Origin: VAZQ01 sp036502925
GTDB taxonomy: Bacteria; Pseudomonadota; Alphaproteobacteria; Rhizobiales; Xanthobacteraceae
DNA: 11,403 nt
Assembly: GCA_036502925.1 (NCBI GenBank)
Contig: DASXXS010000209.1
Span: 1 to 11,403, forward strand
Direction of reading: 5' to 3'
The translations under genes and the position numbers were made by a program. This document shows, piece after piece, positions 4,693-11,403 of this stretch. Below the pieces are notes generated by a model, which was not told where the DNA came from, searched no databases, and was given only the letters and a program-made list of their open reading frames with translations. Every line of letters begins with the position of its first letter. The first letter of the stretch is position 1.

Positions 4693-7600
4693 CTATGTTC
4701 GAAACGCCCGCACTGCCGCGCGGATCAGGTGCCCGCGCTCGCGGGCCTCGCGCCTTCCTCCCAGCCGGCGATGCAGCCGGTCGAGCCAAAGATAGATGAC
4801 CGGGGTGGTGTAGAGCGTCAGCGCCTGCGACACCAACAGGCCGCCCACGATCGTGATGCCGAGCGGCCGGCGCAGCTCCGATCCGGGCCCGGTCGCGATC
4901 ACCAGCGGCAAGGCGCCGAACAGCGCCGCCGCCGTGGTCATCATGATCGGGCGAAACCGCGCCAGGCAGGCTTCGTAGATCGCCTGCTGCGGCGAGAGCC
5001 CGCGGCCGCGCTCGCCCTCGATCGCGAAGTCGACCATCATGATGCCGTTCTTCTTGACGATGCCGATCAGCAGGATGATTCCAATGAAGGCGATCAGCGA
5101 CAGGTCGGTCCGGAACAGCTGCAGCGCCAAGAGCGCGCCGAGTCCCGCCGACGGCAGGGTGGAAATGATCGTCAGCGGATGGGCGAGGCTCTCGTAGAGC
5201 ACGCCCAGGACGATATAGACCGCGATCAGCGCCGCGCCGATCAGCAACAGCTGCCCGATGATCGAATCCCGATAGGCGCGCGCGTCGCCGGCATAGTCGG
5301 CGTGCAGCGTGTCGGGCATGTGCAGCTCGGCCGCGGCCCGGTCGACGGCCCGGGTCGCCTCGTCGAGAGTGACGTCCTCGGCCAGATTGAAGCTGAGCGT
5401 CGCCGCCGGAAATTGTCCCTGGTGGTTGATCACCAGCGGCTGCAATCCCCGCACCACCTTGGTCACCGCCGAGAGCGGCACCTGCGTTCCGCTTTGGCTG
5501 CTCACGTAGATGCGGCTCACGTCCAGAGGATCGCGCTGAAATTGCGGATCGATCTCCATCACGACGCGATATTGGTTGCGTTGCGTGAACAGCGTGGAGA
5601 TCTGCCGCTGCCCGAAGGCGTCATTGAGCGCGCTGTCGATATCCTGGATGCGTACCCGAAGCCGCGCCGCGGCGGTGCGATCGATGACCACGTCGGCTTG
5701 CAGCCCGCCCGGTTGGCGATCGGTGCTCACATCGGTGATCTCGGGCACGGTCTTGAGCTTGTCGAGCAGGATCGGCGCCCAATGGACCAGCTCCTGGTAA
5801 TCCGGATCCCAGAGCGTGAATTGGTAGGTCGAATCGGCCTGGCGGGCACCGGCCCGCACGTCCTGGAGCGCGAACATGAAGACGCTCAGCCCGGGAATAT
5901 TGGCGACCTTCGGACGCAGCCGGTTGATCACCGCCTCCGCGCTGATGCCCCGCTCCGAGAGCGGCTTCAGGCTGATGAACAAGGTGCCGCGGTTCACCGA
6001 GGAATTGAAGCCCGAGCTGCCGATCGAGGAGCCCACGCCCGCTACCGCCGGATCGGAAAGCACGATGTCGGCCGCCTTCTGCTGCAGGTCGTACATCGCC
6101 TGGAATGATATGTCGGGCGAAGCCTGCGTGCCGCCGAAGATCAGGCCGGTATCGTCGCGCGGGAAATAACCCTTCGGGGCGATGTCATAGAGGTAGACGG
6201 TGAGCCCCAGCGTGGCCGTCATGACGACCAACATGAGCCCCCGGCTGTCGAGCACGCGGCTGAGGGTGCGCGCATAGAATCGCCTCATCCCGGACAGCAA
6301 CCGCTCGACCGCGCGATCGAACGGCGTCGCATCGGGGCTCGGGGGCGCACGCACGAAATGCGCGCAGATCATCGGGGTCACCGACAGCGAGACCAGCGTG
6401 GAAATGAAAATCGCGAAAACCAGCGTTACGGAGAATTCCCGAAACACGCGGCCCACCACGCCGCCCATGAACAGGAGCGGGATGAAGGCCGCGACCAGCG
6501 AGATGCTGATCGAGATCACCGTGAAGCCGATCTGGCGGGCGCCTTCGTAGGCGGCGCGCATCGGCGACAAGCCCTTTTCGAGATTGCGGAAGCTGTTCTC
6601 GATCATGACGATGGCGTCGTCGACCACGAAGCCGACCGAGACCACCAGCGCCATCAGCGACAGATTGTCGATCGAGAAGCCGGCCGCCCACATCGCCGCG
6701 CAGGTGCCGGCGAGCGCGAGCGGCACCGTGACGCCCGCCGCGATGGTCGCCGCCAGCCGCCGCAGGAACACGAACACCACCATCATGACCAGCATGATGG
6801 TGACGGCGAGCGTGAGCTGCATGTCGTGGATGCTGGCGCGGATCGTGCTGGTGCGGTTCGACAGCACCGAGATGTCGATATCCGCCGCGATGTAGCGTTT
6901 GATGTCGGGCAGGATCTCGAAGATGTTGTCGACGGTTTCGATCACGTTGGCGGTGGAATCCTTGGTGATCACCAGCAGCACCGAGGGCTGCTTGTTGTAC
7001 CAGCCGGCCGACAGCTTGTTGCGCACGCCTGGCTCGATCGAGGCGACGGCGGACAGGCGCACCACCGTGCCGTTGGCGGTGCGCACCACGATCGGGTCGT
7101 ACTGGCTGGCGGTCCGCAGCTGATCGTTGATCGCGATGGTGGCGGCGCGGTCGGCGCCCTCGAAGACGCCGAGCGGGCCGGCCGCGTTGGCATTGGCGAT
7201 GGCGGCGCGCACGTCCTCCAGGCCAAGCCCCATGGCGGCGAGCGCGAGCGGATTGACCCGGACCCGGATCGAGGGTTGCTCGGCGCCGTTGACGCTCACC
7301 TCGGCGACGCCTTTGACCTGCGAGAGGCGCTGCGCCACGACCGTATCGGCCGCATCGTAGATGGCGCTGGGCGCGACCGTCTTCGAGGTCAGCGCCAGGA
7401 TGAGGATCGGGATGGCGGCCGGGTTCGATTTCCGGAAGGAGGGCGTCGACTGCAGGTCGCCCGGCAGGTCGGCGATGGCGGCATTGATGGCGCCCTGGAC
7501 GTCGCGCGCGGCGCCGTCGATATTGCGCGTGAGATCGAACTGGATCGAGATCCGGGTGAGCCCGAGCGAGCTGCGCGAGGTGAGCTCGGTGACGCCGGGA

Positions 7601-7821
7601 ATTTCCCCCAGGCGGCGCTCGAGCGGGGCCGCGACGGTTGCCGCCATGGTCTCCGGATCGGCGCCCGGCCGGTTGGCGCTGACCGTGATGGTGGGGAAAT
7701 CCACGGTTGGCATGCTGGCGACCGGCAGGAACTGGTAGGCCACCGCGCCCACCAGGAACAGCCCGATGGCGATGAGCGTGGTGCCGATCGGCCGTTGGAT
7801 GAAGGGCTCCGAGAAGTTCAT
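4693..7821 (-). CDS. mdtC: RND multidrug efflux permease, MdtC-like
   Basis: This is an inner-membrane proton/drug antiporter of the hydrophobe/amphiphile RND family, 1042 aa. ATG 7821 is preceded by GGAG at 8-base spacing, 5 bases after the mdtB stop. It opens FSEPFIQRPIGTTLIAIG (3-20), the first membrane helix. Helices of the first bundle start near 335, with the proton-relay pair Asp401-Asp402 in GFVVDDAIVMIENS. The second bundle carries relay Lys924 in GIVKKNGIMMVDF. Two large periplasmic loops (about 30-330 and 555-855) hold the porter and docking domains, including FGQRQIST (736-743). The segment DLTRNIDGAARDVQGAINAA (96-115) resembles E. coli MdtC rather than MdtB. It should pair with the MdtB-like protein in a heterotrimer. 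An open frame continuing upstream to 8394 is antiparallel-coding noise within mdtB and is not used. The actual drugs exported are unknown. Confidence 0.92.
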   Translation of the reverse strand: MNFSEPFIQRPIGTTLIAIGLFLVGAVAYQFLPVASMPTVDFPTITVSANRPGADPETMAATVAAPLERRLGEIPGVTELTSRSSLGLTRISIQFDLTRNIDGAARDVQGAINAAIADLPGDLQSTPSFRKSNPAAIPILILALTSKTVAPSAIYDAADTVVAQRLSQVKGVAEVSVNGAEQPSIRVRVNPLALAAMGLGLEDVRAAIANANAAGPLGVFEGADRAATIAINDQLRTASQYDPIVVRTANGTVVRLSAVASIEPGVRNKLSAGWYNKQPSVLLVITKDSTANVIETVDNIFEILPDIKRYIAADIDISVLSNRTSTIRASIHDMQLTLAVTIMLVMMVVFVFLRRLAATIAAGVTVPLALAGTCAAMWAAGFSIDNLSLMALVVSVGFVVDDAIVMIENSFRNLEKGLSPMRAAYEGARQIGFTVISISISLVAAFIPLLFMGGVVGRVFREFSVTLVFAIFISTLVSLSVTPMICAHFVRAPPSPDATPFDRAVERLLSGMRRFYARTLSRVLDSRGLMLVVMTATLGLTVYLYDIAPKGYFPRDDTGLIFGGTQASPDISFQAMYDLQQKAADIVLSDPAVAGVGSSIGSSGFNSSVNRGTLFISLKPLSERGISAEAVINRLRPKVANIPGLSVFMFALQDVRAGARQADSTYQFTLWDPDYQELVHWAPILLDKLKTVPEITDVSTDRQPGGLQADVVIDRTAAARLRVRIQDIDSALNDAFGQRQISTLFTQRNQYRVVMEIDPQFQRDPLDVSRIYVSSQSGTQVPLSAVTKVVRGLQPLVINHQGQFPAATLSFNLAEDVTLDEATRAVDRAAAELHMPDTLHADYAGDARAYRDSIIGQLLLIGAALIAVYIVLGVLYESLAHPLTIISTLPSAGLGALLALQLFRTDLSLIAFIGIILLIGIVKKNGIMMVDFAIEGERGRGLSPQQAIYEACLARFRPIMMTTAAALFGALPLVIATGPGSELRRPLGITIVGGLLVSQALTLYTTPVIYLWLDRLHRRLGGRREARERGHLIRAAVRAFRT

Positions 7822-7826
7822 CGGAC

Positions 7827-10800
7827 CTACTCCGCGGGCCGCTGCGAGGGCTCCGGCGCGAGCGGCAGGTCGAGCTCGGGCTCCGACAATTCCGCGGGAG
7901 CGCCGGTCAGCCACGCCCTGACCCGCTCCATCTGCAGATAGATGACCGGCGTCGTGTAGAGCGTCAGCAACTGGCTCAGCAAGAGGCCGCCCACGATGGT
8001 GATGCCGAGCGGATTGCGCAGCTCGGACCCGGTGCCGCTTTCGAGCGCGAGCGGCAGCGCGCCAAACAGCGCCGCCAGCGTCGTCATCATGATCGGCCGG
8101 AACCGCAGCAGCGAGGCCTGCAGGATGGAGTCGCGCGGCGACAGGCCCTGCACGCGCTCGGCCTCGAGCGCGAAGTCGATCATCATGATCGCATTCTTCT
8201 TCACGATGCCCATCAGCAGCACGATGCCGATGAGGGCGATGACCGAAAGGTCGTAGCCATACAGCATCAGGGCGAGCAGCGCCCCCACCCCCGCCGACGG
8301 CAGCGTGGACAGGATGGTCAACGGATGGATGAAGCTCTCGTAGAGAACGCCGAGCACGATGTAGATCGTCACCGCGGCCGCCAGGATGAGCCACGGCTCG
8401 CCGGCCAGCGACTTGCCGAATTCGGCCGCATCGCCCGAGTAGCTGCCGATCACCGAGGTCGGCACGCCGATGTCCTCCTCGGCGGCCGAGATCACCGCCA
8501 CTGCGTCGCTGAGCGCGGCATTCGGCGCCAGGTTGAAGCTGATGGTGATCGCCGGAAACTGCTCCTGGTGGGAGATGACCAGTGGGGCCGTGGTGTATTG
8601 GAATTGCGCAAGCGCGCTCAACGGCACCTGCGGGGCGCCTTCGGTGGTGAGGAACGGGGTGGGGGTGGCGCCCGCCGTCAACGAGGTTTGGGTGGCGACC
8701 GCCTGGGTGCCGGCAGCCGGGACATAGAGCTTCGACAGCGAGTTCGGATCGCTCTGGTATTGCGCCGTCGCCTCCAGAATGACGCGGTACTGGTTGGCCT
8801 GGGCATAGATCGTGGAGATCTGGCGCTGCCCGAAGGCGTCATCCAACGTATCGACGATCGTCTGCATCGAGACCCCGAGCCGGCCGGCGGTCGGGCGGTC
8901 GACCTGGACCATCATGCGCAGTCCGTCATTCTGCGCATCGGAGGCGACATCGAGCAGGACCGGCGAAGATTGCAGCCTGGCGGCCAGCCGCCCCGCCCAA
9001 TCGCCGACTTCAGTCGTATCGGTTCCGGTCAGCGTGTATTGGAACTGCGCGCGGCTCGTGCGGGTCGAAATCTGGATGTCCTGCACCGGCTGGAAATACA
9101 CCACCGTGCCCGGGACCATGCGGACCTGGCTCTTCAATCGGTCGATGACGGCCGAGACCGTCGCGACGCGCTGGTCGCGCGGGCGAAGCGTGATGGCAAG
9201 CCGGCCGGCATTGGGCGTGGCATTGAGCGGGGTGACCCCGATCACGGAGACGACCCCGGTTACGTCCGGGTCCTTGCGGATCGTGCTTTCGATTTGGCCG
9301 CTCAGCCGCTGCATCTCGGTGAACGACACGTCCTGGCCGCCTTCCAGGACCGCGTAGATGAGGCCGGTGTCCTGCAGCGGGAGGAACCCCTTCGGGATGA
9401 TGACGTAAAGCCAGATGGTGGCCCCGAACGTCGCCAGGGTGACCATGAGGGTGAGGAATTCGTGACCCAGGACCCATTCGAGGCTGCGCCGGTAGAGATT
9501 CACCGTCGAATCCATCAGGCGGTGGAATCTCCGCGTGACAAAATTGCCGGCGGCTTCGGCCTGCTGCCGCAACAGGCGGCTGCACATCATCGGGGTGAGC
9601 GTCAGCGATACCACCGCGGAGGTCACCACCGCGATGGTGAGCGTCAAGGCGAATTCCCGGAACATGCGGCCCACGATGCCGGTCATGAACAGGAGCGGAA
9701 TGAACACGGCAATCAGGGACAGTGTCAGCGAAATCACCGTGAAGCCGATCTCGCGCGCGCCCTCCAGCGCCGCCTCGAACGGGCCTTCGCCCTCCTCCAT
9801 ATGGCGCACGATGTTCTCGATCATCACGATGGCATCGTCGACCACGAATCCGGTGCCGATCGTCAGCGCCATCAGCGACAGGTTGTCGAGGCTGAAGCCG
9901 CAGAACCACATGATCCCGAACGTCGCGATCAGCGACAGCGGCAAGGCGACGCCCGCGATGATGGTGGCGCGGATCGTGCGCAGGAAGACGAACACCACCA
10001 GAACGACCAGCACGACGCTCAGGATCAGGGTGAATTGGACGTCATGGATGGAGGCGCGGATCGTGGTGGTGCTGTCGTGCACGACGGTAAGCGCGGCGCC
10101 GGCCGGGACCGAGCGCTGCAGCCGCGGCAGCTCCTTTTGAATGCCCTGGACGGTGGCGATCACGTTGGCGCCGGGCTGGCGCTGAATATCGACGATGACG
10201 GCGGGCGTGCCCTGATACCAGCCGCCGACCTTGGTATTCTCCAGACCGTCGACGACGTCGGCCACGTCCTTGATGAAAACCGGAGCCTGGTTGCGATAGG
10301 TCACCACCACGTCGCGGTAGGCGCTGGCGGCGGCAATCTGGTCGTTGGCCGCGATGGTGTAGGATTGGTGGGTGCCGTCGAGCGAGCCCTTGGCGCCCGC
10401 CACATTGGCGCCGACGATCACGTTGCGCAGATCCTCCATCGAGATTCCATAATTGGAGAGCCGCGCCAGATCCGCCTGGATGCGGATCGCCGGCCGCAGA
10501 TTTCCCTCGACCGTGACCCGCCCGACGCCGCTGAGCTCGCTCAGCCGCTGCGCCAGCAGGCTGTCGGCGAGATCGCTGAGCTGCCGCAGCGAAATGGTGT
10601 TGGAGGTGAGCGCGAGCGTCACGATCGGGGCGTCGGCCGGGTTCACCTTGGAATAGTTCGGCGGATACGGCAGCGTCCGCGGCAGCGTCGAGCCGGCCGC
10701 ATTGATGCCGGCTTGCACGTCCTGCGCGGCGGAATCGATGTCGCGGCTGAGATCGAACTGCAGCGTGATCTGGCTGATCCCGAACGAGCTCGACGAGGTC

Positions 10801-11039
10801 ATGGTCGTGAGCGAGGGAATTTGCCCGAACTGCCGCTCGAGCGGCGCCGTCACCAGCGATGCCATGGTGTCGGGACTGGCGCCGGGGAGCTGGGTGGTGA
10901 CCTGGATGGTCGGGAAATCGACCTGCGGCAGGGACGCGACCGGCAGCCAGAAATAACCGAGGATGCCGCCCAGCATGACCGCAATGCCGAGCAACGATGT
11001 GGCGATCGGACGATGAATGAACGGCGAGGACACGCTCAT
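7827..11039 (-). CDS. mdtB: RND multidrug efflux permease, MdtB-like
   Basis: This 1070-aa RND permease is the partner of the MdtC-like protein. It starts at ATG 11039, overlapping the mdtA stop by four bases (ATGA). No ribosome-binding site lies at a normal distance (a GGAGG is about 18 bases away), so translation is probably coupled to mdtA. SPFIHRPIATSLLGIAVML (5-23) is the first helix. VTAPLERQFGQIPSLTTM (63-80), YSKVNPADAPI (129-139) and GANVAGAKGSLDG (210-222) closely resemble E. coli MdtB. Relay residues Asp401-Asp402 and Lys948 are present. Alignment with the MdtC-like neighbour is ungapped up to residue 773; then 31 residues (774-804) replace 7. The C-terminal tail after about 1045 is acidic and Pro-rich. 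In the E. coli system MdtB and MdtC form a mixed trimer with MdtA and TolC, which is the likely arrangement here. Confidence 0.92.
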   Translation of the reverse strand: MSVSSPFIHRPIATSLLGIAVMLGGILGYFWLPVASLPQVDFPTIQVTTQLPGASPDTMASLVTAPLERQFGQIPSLTTMTSSSSFGISQITLQFDLSRDIDSAAQDVQAGINAAGSTLPRTLPYPPNYSKVNPADAPIVTLALTSNTISLRQLSDLADSLLAQRLSELSGVGRVTVEGNLRPAIRIQADLARLSNYGISMEDLRNVIVGANVAGAKGSLDGTHQSYTIAANDQIAAASAYRDVVVTYRNQAPVFIKDVADVVDGLENTKVGGWYQGTPAVIVDIQRQPGANVIATVQGIQKELPRLQRSVPAGAALTVVHDSTTTIRASIHDVQFTLILSVVLVVLVVFVFLRTIRATIIAGVALPLSLIATFGIMWFCGFSLDNLSLMALTIGTGFVVDDAIVMIENIVRHMEEGEGPFEAALEGAREIGFTVISLTLSLIAVFIPLLFMTGIVGRMFREFALTLTIAVVTSAVVSLTLTPMMCSRLLRQQAEAAGNFVTRRFHRLMDSTVNLYRRSLEWVLGHEFLTLMVTLATFGATIWLYVIIPKGFLPLQDTGLIYAVLEGGQDVSFTEMQRLSGQIESTIRKDPDVTGVVSVIGVTPLNATPNAGRLAITLRPRDQRVATVSAVIDRLKSQVRMVPGTVVYFQPVQDIQISTRTSRAQFQYTLTGTDTTEVGDWAGRLAARLQSSPVLLDVASDAQNDGLRMMVQVDRPTAGRLGVSMQTIVDTLDDAFGQRQISTIYAQANQYRVILEATAQYQSDPNSLSKLYVPAAGTQAVATQTSLTAGATPTPFLTTEGAPQVPLSALAQFQYTTAPLVISHQEQFPAITISFNLAPNAALSDAVAVISAAEEDIGVPTSVIGSYSGDAAEFGKSLAGEPWLILAAAVTIYIVLGVLYESFIHPLTILSTLPSAGVGALLALMLYGYDLSVIALIGIVLLMGIVKKNAIMMIDFALEAERVQGLSPRDSILQASLLRFRPIMMTTLAALFGALPLALESGTGSELRNPLGITIVGGLLLSQLLTLYTTPVIYLQMERVRAWLTGAPAELSEPELDLPLAPEPSQRPAE

Positions 11040-11403
11040 GGCGCAGCGCTCGGCGAGCCTCCGGCGCCTGGCGCTGGCTGTTCTTGGCCGTTGGGCGCAC
11101 CACCGCCGCCGCGGCGCTGGGACGGTGGCGATGGATCGGCCGCCGCCTGGCCCAGCCGTCCGGTGCCGGGCGCGTCTGCGGCGCCTTGCTGGCGCTGTCC
11201 CTTGCCCTTGGGGGCGCCGCCGCCGGGACGCGACGGTCGCTGCGCCGGATCGGCGGGAATGGGGCCCGCTTCCTCGGCGCTCGTCACCTCGACCCGGGTG
11301 CCGTCCGCAAGCCGCCCGAACCCGGTGGTGACCACGCGTTCCGGCGCCATCAGGCCGCTCGCGATCACGGCCTGGACATCGTCCTGTTGCTGCACCATGA
11401 CGG
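11036..11403 (-). CDS. mdtA: RND efflux periplasmic adaptor (membrane fusion protein), C-terminal end (partial)
   Basis: Only the last 121 complete codons are inside the window; the gene continues beyond the right edge and ends at TGA 11038-11036, overlapping the mdtB start. The visible start, VMVQQQDDVQAVIASGL, then APERVVTTGFGRLADGTRVE, is the typical end of an HlyD/AcrA-type adaptor, with the pattern GL..GERVV..G...L..G..V. This periplasmic, usually lipid- or helix-anchored protein bridges the inner-membrane pump and the outer-membrane channel. After this domain comes an unusually long tail of about 77 residues rich in Gly, Pro, Gln, Ala and Arg (bases 11039-11269), probably disordered. 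Operon position directly before mdtB supports the mdtA name. An internal ATG at 11398 is not the true start. Confidence 0.85.
   Translation of the reverse strand, partial: VMVQQQDDVQAVIASGLMAPERVVTTGFGRLADGTRVEVTSAEEAGPIPADPAQRPSRPGGGAPKGKGQRQQGAADAPGTGRLGQAAADPSPPSQRRGGGGAPNGQEQPAPGAGGSPSAAP

Noticed and set aside
4550..4789. Upstream extension of the 194-aa protein gene
   Set aside because: The added 80 residues are basic noise overlapping the mdtC end, while ATG 4549 has a ribosome-binding site and begins a signal sequence.
4729..7941. Long + strand open frames (459 and 527 codons) opposite the RND genes
   Set aside because: They are rich in Arg, Asp, His and Gly with no domain pattern, as expected for antisense shadows in GC-rich DNA.
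7822..8394. Open upstream extension of the mdtC reading frame into mdtB
   Set aside because: It overlaps mdtB coding sequence in another frame and its product is His/Arg/Ala-rich noise. The start at 7821 has a ribosome-binding site and gives the family N-terminus.

Overview
This window is GC-rich, densely coded DNA. Codon use, GTG starts and the type of intergenic palindromes suggest an alphaproteobacterium of the Bradyrhizobium/Rhodopseudomonas group. That placement is inferred from recalled repeat and protein styles, not from a search. I see no rRNA, tRNA, CRISPR array, insertion sequence or phage gene. No stretch longer than 300 bases lacks a gene.

Left part (1-3855, + strand): an ABC importer locus. 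The last 28 codons of an inner-membrane permease are followed by a complete PotA/FbpC-type ATPase with a C-terminal TOBE-like region, and then by a two-domain cupin protein. A strong Rho-independent terminator ends this unit at 2655. A nested palindromic repeat of the REP/BIME kind follows immediately. Next comes a gene for a periplasmic solute-binding protein (Fe3+/polyamine-type fold), whose ribosome-binding site sits inside a perfect 7-bp hairpin. The binding protein would plausibly deliver substrate to the permease/ATPase, and the cupin could act on the imported compound. The substrate cannot be read from the sequence.

Middle (3856-4692): a second, unrelated palindromic repeat lies between convergent genes. 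It is followed on the - strand by a small secreted or membrane-anchored protein of unknown function (194 aa).

Right part (4693-11403, - strand): an RND multidrug efflux operon in the order mdtA (3' end only), mdtB, mdtC. The genes are coupled by a 4-base overlap and a 5-base gap. The two permeases are collinear paralogues that differ by one 24-residue insertion and a short tail. Together they should form a heteromeric MdtBC pump with the MdtA adaptor and an outer-membrane TolC-type channel that is not in the window.

Most of the window is ordinary. The parts most worth a second look are the cupin with complementary half-sites, the hairpin over the binding protein's ribosome-binding site, the two palindromic repeats bracketing that gene, the cluster of dyads before the cupin gene, and the MdtB-only insertion.
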